From the NCBI GenBank assembly GCA_017424405.1, contig JAFPAD010000079.1:1-40205 (forward strand): a DNA stretch of 40,205 bases, in the 5' to 3' direction. This DNA comes from Alistipes sp. (GTDB lineage Bacteria > Bacteroidota > Bacteroidia > Bacteroidales > Rikenellaceae). The notes under the pieces were generated by a model. The model ran no database searches and was not told where the DNA came from. It was given only the letters and a program-made list of their open reading frames with translations. The translations under genes were made by a program, and so were the position numbers. Numbering within the stretch: position 1 is the first letter of the stretch; every line of letters starts with the position of its first letter. This document shows, one piece after another, positions 1-8,583 of the stretch.

Positions 1-296
1 AAATCACCCTGCTCATCTGATGGGATTACATCGCCTACATAGTCGATACCCTCCTTCTGCAAATACTCAAATACAGAGTTTGAAGCGATCTTATAAGCCT
101 GCTCTGCTACGGCACCCTTACCGTACATCTTGCGTACTACACCCATAGGCACCATACCTGGACGGAATCCTGGAATGTTAGCCTTGCGCTTGTACTCACG
201 CAACATCTTATCAACAGCTTCGCTGTAATCCTGCTCGTTTACAACTACCTTCAAAACTGAGGTACCTACTTCACGTTGTTCTCTTGTAATTTTCAT
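1..296 (-). CDS. tig: Trigger factor, N-terminal part (gene runs off the window)
   Basis: Ribosome-associated peptidyl-prolyl isomerase and chaperone that meets nascent chains at the exit tunnel. The 98 codons visible begin MKITREQREVGTSVLKVVV and include the ribosome-docking signature GFRPGMVP at residues 43-50, followed by a KMYGKGAVAEQAYK segment typical of the N-terminal domain. The gene is cut by the window edge before the PPIase and C-terminal domains. The start at 296 is the only ATG in front of the conserved region and is preceded by an AT-rich leader with a Bacteroidota-type -7 box. It is separated from mqnC, which ends at 400 on the same strand, so it probably has its own promoter. 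Identification is firm from the ribosome-binding motif. Confidence 0.93.
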   Translation of the reverse strand, partial: MKITREQREVGTSVLKVVVNEQDYSEAVDKMLREYKRKANIPGFRPGMVPMGVVRKMYGKGAVAEQAYKIASNSVFEYLQKEGIDYVGDVIPSDEQGD

Positions 297-351
297 AGTT
301 TCTTCGTTATATTTTATTCGATTTTATCTTTTTCTACTCAATTTCGGAGTG

Positions 352-359
352 CAAAGGTA
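352..359 (-). promoter_or_regulatory. Putative -7 promoter element for tig
   Basis: Read on the minus strand this is TACCTTTG, a match to the Bacteroidota -7 consensus TAnnTTTG, 55 nt upstream of the tig start codon in an AT-rich gap. No TTTG lies at the expected 19-20 nt further upstream, so only the -7 half is supported. Confidence 0.55.
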
Positions 360-399
360 ATTAATTTTAATTAATTAGCGATGTTTTATCACAAATTTC

Positions 400-1509
400 T
401 TACGCTTTACCCACTTGATAGACTCTTTCTTGGTAGAGTTGATCCCTCAAACGTGGCTCAAAACCCGCCTCTTGGATAGCTTTTTGAATACCCTCGGCAT
501 CAAACGAATTGTGCGCCCCGGCACTCGACACCACATTCTCCTCAATCATAATCGAGCCCATATCGTTGGCTCCGCTATGCAACGCAAGTTGCGCAGTGGA
601 CTTTCCTACCGTGAGCCACGAGGCTTGTATGTTGCGAATGTTATTTAAAATCAAACGGCTGACGGCTATGATTCTCACATACTCAAGCGGCGAAAAATTT
701 GTCACAACACCCTCTCTCTCAAGACGTGTACCATCGGAGCGGAATATCCATGGGATAAACGCAATAAAACCCCAATTACCCTCCGGACATCGAGCCTGCA
801 AATCTCTGATTGCGAGCAGATGATCGACTCTTTCACGTGGGGTCTCTACGTGCCCATACATCATCGTTGCCGACGTTGGTAGATTCATCTGATGAGCCTC
901 ATGCATCACCTCCAGCCACTGCTCCACACTCGGCTTGGCAGGAGAGATATATTTCCTTACGCGTTCAACCAAAATCTCGGCTCCAGCTCCAGGCAAAGAG
1001 TCCAAGCCTGCAGCCACCAAACGCTCCAACGCCTGACGGGTCGAGATGCCGCTAACCTTTGCCACATGGGCTACTTCGGGAGCTCCCAAAGCGTGCAAGC
1101 GCACCATAGGATACATACGTTTCAACTCTCGAAACAACTCCTCGTAAAACTCGACACCGAGTTTAGGGTGCAGACCACCCTGCAACAGAAGTTGGTCGCC
1201 ACCAAGTTCCAACATTCTGTCAATCTTCGAACGATACTCCTCTAACGTGGTGATAAATTCTCGCTCAACCTCATGAGGTTTACAATGAAAGTTACAGAAC
1301 TTACACCCCGAGATACACACATTTGTGATATTCACATTTCGGTCTATCTGCCACGTCACCACATCGGGATTAGGCACCACAGCTCGACGCACCTGGTCGG
1401 CAGTAATTGCCAACCTCTCCAGCGGAGCCTCCTCCCAGAGCCAATATGCCTCCTCGCGAGAAAGCCTCTCGCGGTTTAATGCACGAGCAAAAATCTCTTC
1501 ACCCCTCAT
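400..1509 (-). CDS. mqnC: Cyclic dehypoxanthinyl futalosine synthase MqnC (radical SAM)
   Basis: 369-residue radical SAM enzyme of the futalosine route to menaquinone, which closes the second ring by converting dehypoxanthine futalosine to its cyclic form. The [4Fe-4S]/SAM motif CISGCKFC has cysteines at 65, 69 and 72, preceded by the family's NxTNVC context. Further family landmarks follow: LLLQGGLHP, LDSLPGAGAEIL, ATMMYGHVET, FIPWIF, and near the end IQASWLTVG and SIMIEENVVSSAG. The relatives MqnE and CofH share the fold, but the SLPGAGAEI and MIEENVVS segments fit MqnC best. It starts directly after the RNase R stop codon with no gap and is the last gene of a five-gene operon. No other mqn gene lies in the window, so the pathway must be completed elsewhere. 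Confidence 0.88.
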   Translation of the reverse strand: MRGEEIFARALNRERLSREEAYWLWEEAPLERLAITADQVRRAVVPNPDVVTWQIDRNVNITNVCISGCKFCNFHCKPHEVEREFITTLEEYRSKIDRMLELGGDQLLLQGGLHPKLGVEFYEELFRELKRMYPMVRLHALGAPEVAHVAKVSGISTRQALERLVAAGLDSLPGAGAEILVERVRKYISPAKPSVEQWLEVMHEAHQMNLPTSATMMYGHVETPRERVDHLLAIRDLQARCPEGNWGFIAFIPWIFRSDGTRLEREGVVTNFSPLEYVRIIAVSRLILNNIRNIQASWLTVGKSTAQLALHSGANDMGSIMIEENVVSSAGAHNSFDAEGIQKAIQEAGFEPRLRDQLYQERVYQVGKA

Positions 1510-3693
1510 CTATCGACGTTTGCTTACAATAAGTTCAAAATCTATCGTACGACGACGCATATCAACGCCCTTCACTCTAATCCACACCTCCTCGCCGAAG
1601 ACTATGCGACGACCTGAATTTCTACCAACAACCTCGAAACGAGCATCATCGTAATAGTAATAATCGTCCTCAATATCTCGCAGGAACGCCATACCCTCAA
1701 TGTGGGTATCATTTAACTCTACATAGATACCCCACTCACTCATGCCCGAGACGTGACCCTTAAATACCTCGCCGACTTTATCCTTCATAAACTCGACCAT
1801 CTTGTACTTGATAGAGGCGCGCTCTGCCTCCGATGCCACAATCTCACGTTCCGAAGCATGCACACACTGCCCCTCCAGCACTCGCTTGTCGGGCGACTTA
1901 CTACTCTCGGCAAGATAACGAGCCAGCAGACGATGCACAATCATATCGGGATAGCGACGAATAGGCGAAGTAAAGTGGGTATAATACTTAAACGCCAAAC
2001 CATAATGTCCAACATTGTCGGTAGTATAGAACGCCTTTGCCATGCTACGCACAGCCAACGACTGAATAGCATTCTCCTCAGGACGACCCTTAACCTCGCC
2101 AACCAATTTATTTATCGCCTTCGCCACCGAGCGACCCTTCGTTGCTTTGAACTGATAGCCAAAGCGCAACACGAAGTCACGGAAGCGACCAAGTTTCTCC
2201 TCATTAGGCTCGTCGTGAACTCGATAGACCATCGGGCGTTGCACCTTCTTACCACCAACCTCACGATAGGTGCAGAACTCAGCCACCCTGCGATTTGCCA
2301 AGAGCATAAACTCCTCGATAAGCTGATTTGCCTCCTTCTGCTCCTTGGTATATACACCCAATGGTTTACCCTTCTCATCGAGGATAAACTTAAACTCGGC
2401 TCGCTCAAAGCTCACTGCTCCCGCCTTGAATCGTTTAGCACGCATCTTCTGCGCCATATTATTCAGCACGGCTATCTCCTCGGCATAATCTCCTACGCCC
2501 GTTTCGATGCGCGCCTGCGCCTCGGCGTATGTAAAACGACGATTAGAGAGTATCACCGTACGACCAAACCACTCCTGCAACACATCACCCTCCTCATTGA
2601 GGTTAAAGACAGCCGAGAAACTCAACTTTTCCTCATCGGGGCGCAACGAACACAGTTCGTTACACAATCTCTCAGGCAACATTGGCACGGTTCTATCGAC
2701 AAGATACACCGATGTTCCTCGCTCCTGAGCTTCGCAATCAACCACCGACTCAGGACGCACATAATGTGTCACATCGGCAATATGCACACCCACCTCCCAA
2801 ATACCATCTTCTAACTTACGTATCGACAAAGCATCGTCAAAATCCTTTGCATCGGCAGGGTCTATGGTGAAGGTTGTAATACCTCTAAAATCACGACGCT
2901 TGGCAATCTCCTGTTCATCAATAGTGGCACTAATAGCATTAGCTGCCTGCTCGACCTCAGGTTCAAACTTATATGGTAGGTCATACTCCGCCAAAATAGC
3001 GTGCATCTCAACATCGTTATCACCCTGACGACCTAACACATCAACAATAACTCCTCGTGGCGAGCGGTCGCCCTCACGCCAATCCTCGATGCGGAAAACC
3101 ACCTTATCGCCATCTTTAACTTCAGGATAAGACTTGCGCTGGAAGAAAATATCCATCGGCAACTTACGAGAGTCGGGACGCACAAAGATAGCAGAACGGC
3201 TTACCTCGGCTACACCCACATACTGACGAGAGCTACGTTCCAGCACTTTGGTGATGGCTCCTTCGGGGTTATCACCCTCGCGATGAGGCTTACGCTGAAG
3301 CACAACCTCAACCCTGTCACCATCTAAAGCACAACGGGTATTACGCTGATTGACATATATCTCGCAATCCAACTCCTCAACTTTAACATAGGCAGCACCC
3401 GACGCCGACAAATCCACCACACCCTCATAATGTGGTAGCTGAGTCAGCGAGAGTTGGAACTTATCTCTGCCATGGCGTTCAACCACGCCGCCCTCGACCA
3501 ATGCCTCCACAATATCACGAACAATGTATCGACCCTCTTTGCTGTTTCCACCAGATGCCGACGTCAATTGTTTCATAGAGAATTCTCTATCAGGGAACTC
3601 GCGAAACATATTCACAATAAAAGCCGAACGCACGCTTTTCGAATCCATGCGTGGAGTGCTCTTTTGCATCTCCCTTCTCTTTCTTTGTCCCAT
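1510..3693 (-). CDS. rnr: Ribonuclease R (RNB-family 3'-5' exoribonuclease)
   Basis: Processive 3'-5' exoribonuclease that degrades structured RNA. The 727 residues are laid out as in RNase R: an N-terminal winged-helix-like segment (about 20-90), cold-shock OB folds (about 90-220), the RNB catalytic domain with the Mg-binding signature DPADAKDFDDA at 278-288, the TSPIRRYPDMIVHRLL segment late in the RNB domain, and a C-terminal S1 domain. The N-terminus is basic (MGQRKRREMQK). All acidic RNB residues appear intact, so it should be active. It lies 6 nt after the amidohydrolase stop and abuts mqnC, so it is co-transcribed within a tight operon. RNase II is the alternative, but the length and N-terminal domain favour RNase R. 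Confidence 0.95.
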   Translation of the reverse strand: MGQRKRREMQKSTPRMDSKSVRSAFIVNMFREFPDREFSMKQLTSASGGNSKEGRYIVRDIVEALVEGGVVERHGRDKFQLSLTQLPHYEGVVDLSASGAAYVKVEELDCEIYVNQRNTRCALDGDRVEVVLQRKPHREGDNPEGAITKVLERSSRQYVGVAEVSRSAIFVRPDSRKLPMDIFFQRKSYPEVKDGDKVVFRIEDWREGDRSPRGVIVDVLGRQGDNDVEMHAILAEYDLPYKFEPEVEQAANAISATIDEQEIAKRRDFRGITTFTIDPADAKDFDDALSIRKLEDGIWEVGVHIADVTHYVRPESVVDCEAQERGTSVYLVDRTVPMLPERLCNELCSLRPDEEKLSFSAVFNLNEEGDVLQEWFGRTVILSNRRFTYAEAQARIETGVGDYAEEIAVLNNMAQKMRAKRFKAGAVSFERAEFKFILDEKGKPLGVYTKEQKEANQLIEEFMLLANRRVAEFCTYREVGGKKVQRPMVYRVHDEPNEEKLGRFRDFVLRFGYQFKATKGRSVAKAINKLVGEVKGRPEENAIQSLAVRSMAKAFYTTDNVGHYGLAFKYYTHFTSPIRRYPDMIVHRLLARYLAESSKSPDKRVLEGQCVHASEREIVASEAERASIKYKMVEFMKDKVGEVFKGHVSGMSEWGIYVELNDTHIEGMAFLRDIEDDYYYYDDARFEVVGRNSGRRIVFGEEVWIRVKGVDMRRRTIDFELIVSKRR

Positions 3694-3699
3694 AACCTA

Positions 3700-4806
3700 C
3701 TACTTATTGAGTATGCTTAACGCTAATTGATACATAAACTCCTCACCCACCTCCAATGCTTTCTCATCGGGCAAGAACATAGCGGTGTGCGACCTACCAG
3801 AGGCTTGTCCCACGCCAAGACGATAGAAAACAGAAGGGAATATCTGAGTGTAATATCCAAAATCCTCTGCCGTAGGACGCATATCAAGGTCGCGAACCTT
3901 GAAGCCTCGACTCTCGGCTAAAAGCATGGCTTCGTATGTGAGTTGAATGTTATTATCGACACATGGATAACCATGACGAATATCCACATCAACCTCAACA
4001 TCATACTTGTATTCTATCTCCTTAGCCACATTGGCTATCATATCTTTTATGCGCGCACGCAAATTTTCATTAAAGGTGCGCATCGTGCCTTGACACGAGG
4101 TTACGTCGGGAATGACGTTGGTTGCACCATCTGCCACGACCCTACCAATTGACACCACACAGTCGTCGCTATTAAACGCATTAAGGCGCATGATAAAGTC
4201 GGCTGCCGCAACAACCGAATCTTTAATACGGCAACGCATGGCAGCATGACCGCCCACGCCCTTTATTTTAAAATGCAACTCATCAGTCGCTGCCATAAAT
4301 TTACCCGGACAGAAACCTATCTCACCCACCTCCAAGTCGGCATCAACATGTTCACCTATCACCGCCACCACATCATAATCCTTGAAGGGCTCCTCCTCCA
4401 ACACATATTTAGCACCTCCAGGGTTACACTCCTCGCCTGGTTGGAACACGCCAAACAATGTACCCTCGAAATCGGGATTTTCCTGCAAGCGCTTGAGTAC
4501 GCCATACAACACCGCAGCATGACAATCATGTCCACATCCGTGCATAATGCCATCGACCTTTGACGCCCACTCAACACCCGTCATCTCACATATAGGCAAG
4601 GCATCTATATCGGCACGCAAAACCACACAACGCTTCAAGTTACCGCGCTTACCATCTATGCGAGCCAATACGCCTGTATTTGCTATCGGGCGATTTTCAA
4701 TACCCAACTGCGACAACTGCTCAGCGATGAACGCCGCAGTTCGATGCTCCTCAAACGAGAGTTCAGGATAGGAGTGAAGCTCTCGACGAAACTGTTTTGT
4801 ATCCAT
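3700..4806 (-). CDS. M20-family amidohydrolase (N-acyl-amino-acid / hippurate hydrolase type)
   Basis: 368-residue cytosolic metallo-amidohydrolase of the M20D (HipO/AmhX) group, which cleaves N-acylated amino acids or related amides. The opening HSYPELSFEEHRTAAFI is typical. Metal-site segments are visible: RADIDALPICE, the HGCGHDCH motif at 89-96, PGEECNPGG with the catalytic Glu pair at 125-126, GEHVDADL, AEDFGYY, and a late SHTAMF histidine. The dimerisation (lid) domain is the middle part containing the GGHAAMRCR region. There is no signal peptide. It sits 3 nt after the homocysteine methyltransferase and 6 nt before rnr in the same operon. The substrate cannot be read from the sequence. 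Confidence 0.88.
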   Translation of the reverse strand: MDTKQFRRELHSYPELSFEEHRTAAFIAEQLSQLGIENRPIANTGVLARIDGKRGNLKRCVVLRADIDALPICEMTGVEWASKVDGIMHGCGHDCHAAVLYGVLKRLQENPDFEGTLFGVFQPGEECNPGGAKYVLEEEPFKDYDVVAVIGEHVDADLEVGEIGFCPGKFMAATDELHFKIKGVGGHAAMRCRIKDSVVAAADFIMRLNAFNSDDCVVSIGRVVADGATNVIPDVTSCQGTMRTFNENLRARIKDMIANVAKEIEYKYDVEVDVDIRHGYPCVDNNIQLTYEAMLLAESRGFKVRDLDMRPTAEDFGYYTQIFPSVFYRLGVGQASGRSHTAMFLPDEKALEVGEEFMYQLALSILNK

Positions 4807-4809
4807 ATT

Positions 4810-5688
4810 CTACTCTGTTTTTCTGGGTCGCCAACGAGCTACCGCTTTTGACAAATGCTCGATGTGAGCTGGGGTTGTACCACAACACCCTCCGACAATA
4901 TTCAACAACCCTGCACGAGCTAACAAATCCAAAGGCTTAACAAATTGAGCCGCACTTTCACCAACGGCGCTAAGTGATGGATAAACCACAAGAGGGAGCT
5001 TACTAAACTCCGCCACACTCTTTAGAGCCTTCTCCAAATGTTTGGTTGCCATCGTGCAATTAAAGCCCACCGCAAAGAGTTCTGCCGTAGGTATATCTTC
5101 TAAAAATTGCTTTATAGTTGCTCCACTCGCCACTCTACCCTCGATGCGAGAGAGCACTGCCGATACGATAATCGGCATCGTAGGCGACAACTTTCGAGCC
5201 TGCTCAACGGCAATCTTCACATTCTGAGAATCCATCGCGGTTTCGATAAGCAACATATCGACACCTCCATCTATCAAACCTTGAATTACCGTAGCATAAC
5301 TCTGAGCAACCTCATCGGCAGATGTATCATTCGCCAACGTCACATTGCGCGACGTAGGACCTACCGAGCCTGCAACAAAGCGAGGCGTTTCGGTTGTTGA
5401 GAACCTATCTGCCACACGACGCGCCACTTCGGCTCCCGCACGTGCCAATTCATACGAACGCTCCTGCAAACAATGCTCCTTCAAACATAGGCTATCGGCG
5501 CATGTTGTATTTGTTGTGATAATATCGGCACCTGCTCGCAAATATGCCTCGTGAACTTGCTCCACTTCAGCGGGTGCATCAACGTTCAACAACTCCAACA
5601 CCCCTTTATTGCCACGAGCAATAAGCTCGGTACCCATAGCGCCATCAAGCACTACTATCTTGCGTCGTAATACTCTACCAAGTTCCAT
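4810..5688 (-). CDS. Homocysteine S-methyltransferase family protein
   Basis: 292-residue (beta/alpha)8 methyltransferase that uses a zinc-bound homocysteine thiolate. It starts with LDGAMGTELIARG and contains ADIITTNTTCA. The zinc ligands expected from MetH and BHMT are present: Cys211 in VGFNCT and the pair Cys268-Cys269 in GGCCGT. It lacks the folate-, cobalamin- and SAM-binding modules of MetH, so it is either a stand-alone enzyme using a methyl donor such as S-methylmethionine or betaine, or the catalytic piece of a split methionine synthase. The start codon is 1 nt after the stop of the upstream cyclotransferase, indicating coupled expression. The family is clear; the methyl donor is unknown. 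Confidence 0.87.
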   Translation of the reverse strand: MELGRVLRRKIVVLDGAMGTELIARGNKGVLELLNVDAPAEVEQVHEAYLRAGADIITTNTTCADSLCLKEHCLQERSYELARAGAEVARRVADRFSTTETPRFVAGSVGPTSRNVTLANDTSADEVAQSYATVIQGLIDGGVDMLLIETAMDSQNVKIAVEQARKLSPTMPIIVSAVLSRIEGRVASGATIKQFLEDIPTAELFAVGFNCTMATKHLEKALKSVAEFSKLPLVVYPSLSAVGESAAQFVKPLDLLARAGLLNIVGGCCGTTPAHIEHLSKAVARWRPRKTE

Positions 5689-5689
5689 A

Positions 5690-6478
5690 TTATTGCTTTA
5701 TTATCTCAACCTCAAAGAGTTTATTCCATCTCTTACCTGTTAAGAATATTCTCTTACCCAAACCGTCGTAGGCTATTCCATTCAACACATCGGTCTTTTC
5801 GCTGTGGTCACTCTCGGGCAATAAATTAGCACAATCAACCACACCCTCGACAGCTCCCGTTTGAGGATTTATAATCATTATATAGTCGGTGGTATAGACA
5901 TTTGCCCATATCTTACCATCAATCCACTCCAACTCGTTGATGAAATCAACCACCTCGCCACGCAACGTAACGGTTATCTTGCGCTCGCGCTTAAATGTCT
6001 CGGGATTTAGTTTGTAAATATCGGGAGTGCCGTTTGACATGTAAAGGCTCTCGCCATCGGTGGTGAGTCCCCAGCCCTCGCCAGCATAGCGAAAATCCTT
6101 CACCTTTTTACCCTGCAAATTATATACATGAGCCACGCCATTTGTCCATGTGAGCTGATAGACCTTATCGCCCAGAACCGTAATACCCTCACCAAACTCC
6201 GAACGAGGCAGACTAACCAACGTCTCGACCGCGCCACTCTCCAAATCAACCTTCTGTAATCTCGACTCACCCCATTCGCCTGTTCCTTCCCACATCACGC
6301 CATCAACATATTGCAAGCCTTGTGTATAGCTATCCGTTGAGTGAGGATATACGTTTTTAACCCTAAAAGTATAAAATTCAGGTTGCACCACCTCGAACGC
6401 CCCCTCAAGGCGTTTTGTCTGCGAGCCACACGAGATTACGGCAAGGCAGGCAATTATTGCAAATAACACTCTTTTCAT
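5690..6478 (-). CDS. Glutaminyl-peptide cyclotransferase (beta-propeller type), lipoprotein
   Basis: 262-residue protein of the plant/bacterial glutamine cyclotransferase family, which converts N-terminal Gln to pyroglutamate on exported peptides. Family motifs: YPHSTDSYTQGLQY near the N-terminus, WEGTGEWGESRL, INELEWIDGKIWANVY, and LNGIAYDGLGKRIFLTGKRW near the C-terminus. The start is placed at 6478 rather than at an upstream in-frame ATG (6514) because it gives a classical lipoprotein signal (MKRVLFAIIACLAVISC, lipid Cys17) and because a promoter -7 box lies at 6495-6502, inside the longer version. It should sit on the periplasmic membrane. It is the first gene of the operon running to mqnC, with a 1-nt gap to the next gene. 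Confidence 0.88.
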   Translation of the reverse strand: MKRVLFAIIACLAVISCGSQTKRLEGAFEVVQPEFYTFRVKNVYPHSTDSYTQGLQYVDGVMWEGTGEWGESRLQKVDLESGAVETLVSLPRSEFGEGITVLGDKVYQLTWTNGVAHVYNLQGKKVKDFRYAGEGWGLTTDGESLYMSNGTPDIYKLNPETFKRERKITVTLRGEVVDFINELEWIDGKIWANVYTTDYIMIINPQTGAVEGVVDCANLLPESDHSEKTDVLNGIAYDGLGKRIFLTGKRWNKLFEVEIIKQ

Positions 6479-6494
6479 GACTATATATTTTCTA

Positions 6495-6502
6495 CAAAGA
6501 TA
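6495..6502 (-). promoter_or_regulatory. Putative -7 promoter of the cyclotransferase-mqnC operon
   Basis: The minus-strand sequence TATCTTTG fits TAnnTTTG and lies 16 nt upstream of the chosen start codon at 6478, just downstream of the GH43 terminator. It supports the shorter start and marks the head of the five-gene operon. No clear TTTG -33 box at canonical spacing. Confidence 0.6.
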
Positions 6503-6513
6503 GTGATATTTCA

Positions 6514-6564
6514 CAAAAAACAGAGGCTGAAACTCAAGATAATTGAATATCTCAAGTTTCAGCC
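6514..6564 (-). terminator. Intrinsic terminator after the M3/GH43 operon
   Basis: Inverted repeat with outer arms GGCTGAAACT / AGTTTCAGCC (6525-6564), two mismatches, then a further 5-bp stem (AGATA/TATCT). Read on the minus strand it is followed by TCTGTTTTTTGTG, so it is a good rho-independent terminator about 30 nt after the GH43 stop codon. Confidence 0.85.
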
Positions 6565-6596
6565 CAAATGTTTTAGATTATAATCTCTACAAAAGA

Positions 6597-7562
6597 TTAC
6601 AACTTATCCTTATTCACGCCCTCGAAGGTCATCTTCACAGGCAAAATATCGCCGTTTGGTGCAAAGTGCATCTCGTCGATACAAGTCACACGATTGTCTC
6701 GCTTGTTTGACTCGAGTGGACGACGGTGGTACACGATGTAATACTTATCGCTCTTAGGATTGTGTATCACTGAGTGGTGACCAGCACCGCGTGCCACCTC
6801 CTCATCTTGCTGCAAAATTACACCCTTACGCTCGAATGGTCCAAATGGAGAGTCCGAAATAGCGTAAGCCACCTTATAGTGAGGTCCTGTCCAACCGCCC
6901 TCAGACCACATGAAGTAGTACTTGCCGTCACGAATGAACATGAATGGACCCTCAACGTAATTTTTTGGAGTGACCTCCTTGTACATTGTACCATCTTCGA
7001 AAGGAACGATGCTCTTGAAGTCATCAGCCATCTTAACTACATTGCAACGACCCCAGCCACCGTAGTACATATAGTATGTACCGTCCTTATCTTGGAATAC
7101 GAACTGGTCGATAGGCTGTGCGCGATTAACGATATCGTTGATGAGTGGCTTGCCAATCAAATCCTTAAATGGTCCCTGTGGCTTGTCGGCAACAGCTACG
7201 CCGATACCACCAATCTCACCGGGGTGAACATCGTTACAGCTAAAGAAGAGGTAATATTTACCATCTTTCTCAATTGCCGCTGGCGCCCACAATGCGCGAC
7301 GCAACCACGAAATGCTCGATTGGTCGATGATGCGCTCATGCTTCTTCCAATTCACCAAGTCCTTTGACGAGAAACAGTCGAAATACAACTGGTCGTCAAA
7401 CGCAGCCGAGTAGGTTGGGTAAATCCAATAAGTCTTACCAAACACTACACCCTCAGGGTCGGCATAATCTCCCTCAAAGATAGGATTGCCCGCTGTCTTC
7501 TGACCATAAGCTACCACAGAAGCAAACACAGCTACCAAGGTAAATAATAAGTTCTTTTTCAT
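6597..7562 (-). CDS. GH43-family glycoside hydrolase, periplasmic (paralogue 1)
   Basis: 321-residue five-bladed beta-propeller glycosidase of the GH43 type (arabinan/xylan-side-chain-active families). The catalytic triad is readable: base Asp35 in DYADPEG, modulator Asp152 in AQPIDQF, and acid Glu204 in YVEGPF. The signal peptide MKKNLLFTLVAVFASVVAYGQ ends in a signal peptidase I site with no lipobox Cys, so the mature enzyme should be soluble in the periplasm. It is a close tandem copy of the next gene (7585-8559), sharing almost every motif, with a 22-nt gap. No SusC/SusD pair or sugar regulator is nearby, so it is not in a typical polysaccharide utilisation locus. The substrate cannot be predicted. 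Confidence 0.88.
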   Translation of the reverse strand: MKKNLLFTLVAVFASVVAYGQKTAGNPIFEGDYADPEGVVFGKTYWIYPTYSAAFDDQLYFDCFSSKDLVNWKKHERIIDQSSISWLRRALWAPAAIEKDGKYYLFFSCNDVHPGEIGGIGVAVADKPQGPFKDLIGKPLINDIVNRAQPIDQFVFQDKDGTYYMYYGGWGRCNVVKMADDFKSIVPFEDGTMYKEVTPKNYVEGPFMFIRDGKYYFMWSEGGWTGPHYKVAYAISDSPFGPFERKGVILQQDEEVARGAGHHSVIHNPKSDKYYIVYHRRPLESNKRDNRVTCIDEMHFAPNGDILPVKMTFEGVNKDKL

Positions 7563-7584
7563 TGTTTAGGTTGGTTAAAGGTTT

Positions 7585-8559
7585 TTACAACTTAGCCTTC
7601 TTTACGCCCTCGAAAGTAATCTTCACTGGGAGAATATTACCCTCCTGGTCAAACTCCAAAAGATCGATACAAGTCTCGCGGTTGTTACCATCATTTGAAC
7701 CCAATGGACGACGGTGGTAAACCATGTAGTACTGGTCCTTACGTGGATTATACATTACAGAGTGGTGACCTGCACCTGTTGCAACCTCTGGGTCCTGCTG
7801 CAAGATAACGCCCTTGCTCTCGAATGGACCAAATGGAGAGTCTGCGATAGCATAAGCTACACGGTAGTCAGGACCTGTCCAACCGCCCTCAGACCACATG
7901 AAGTAGTACTTGCCGTCACGAATGAACATGAATGGACCCTCAACATAACCCTTAGGTGTCACCTCCTTATACATATCGCCATCGTCGAATGGAACGATGC
8001 TCTTGAAGTCGTCTGCCATCTTAACCATGTTGCAACGACCCCAACCACCATAGTACATGTAGTATGTGCCGTCCTTATCTTTGAATACGAACTGGTCGAT
8101 TGGCTGTGCACGGTTTACAATAGAGTCGATGAGTGGCTTACCAAGCAAATCCTCGAATGGACCCTGTGGCTGGTCAGCAACAGCTACACCGATACCACCC
8201 AACTGCTCGTTGTTCTGAATGTTGTTACAGCTAAAGAAGAGGTAGTACTTACCATCTTTCTCCAACGCTGCAGGTGCCCACAAAGCGTTATTGAGCCACT
8301 TGATGCGTGTATTGTCAATGATGCGCTCATGCTTCTCCCAAGTAATCAAATCCTTTGATGAGAAACAGTCCAAATAGAGCTGCTCGTGGAAAGGAGCCGA
8401 GTAAGTTGGATAAATCCAATAGGTATCACCAAACACCAAACCCTCAGGGTCAGCATAGTTACCTGGGAAAATTGGATTTCCAGCTGTTGGCTGCTTGCAA
8501 GATGTGGCAACTGCTACAACTGCCAACATCATCAACATGATTTTTGTAATTTTTTTCAT
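7585..8559 (-). CDS. GH43-family glycoside hydrolase, lipoprotein (paralogue 2)
   Basis: 324-residue GH43 enzyme, tandem paralogue of 6597-7562. The triad is Asp37 (NYADPEG), Asp155 (AQPIDQF) and Glu207 (YVEGPF), all intact. Unlike its sister it has a lipoprotein signal (MLAVVAVATSC, lipid Cys21), so the two copies should occupy different sites: this one membrane-anchored, the other soluble. The copies differ mainly in the signal, the loop after FFSCN, and scattered surface positions, suggesting fairly recent duplication followed by relocalisation. The gap to the upstream M3 peptidase gene is 24 nt with no promoter-like box, so it should be co-transcribed. Confidence 0.88.
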   Translation of the reverse strand: MKKITKIMLMMLAVVAVATSCKQPTAGNPIFPGNYADPEGLVFGDTYWIYPTYSAPFHEQLYLDCFSSKDLITWEKHERIIDNTRIKWLNNALWAPAALEKDGKYYLFFSCNNIQNNEQLGGIGVAVADQPQGPFEDLLGKPLIDSIVNRAQPIDQFVFKDKDGTYYMYYGGWGRCNMVKMADDFKSIVPFDDGDMYKEVTPKGYVEGPFMFIRDGKYYFMWSEGGWTGPDYRVAYAIADSPFGPFESKGVILQQDPEVATGAGHHSVMYNPRKDQYYMVYHRRPLGSNDGNNRETCIDLLEFDQEGNILPVKITFEGVKKAKL

Positions 8560-8583
8560 AGTTCTGTTATTTAAGTTAATGAA

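Noticed and set aside
1753..2814. A 353-codon open frame on the plus strand
   Set aside because: It is fully antisense to the RNB domain of RNase R, whose frame has clear conserved motifs; its translation has low-complexity Leu/His-rich content and no recognisable domain.
6774..8358. Plus-strand open frames of about 200 codons opposite both GH43 genes
   Set aside because: They appear at the same position in both duplicated genes, as expected for antisense shadows of duplicated coding sequence.
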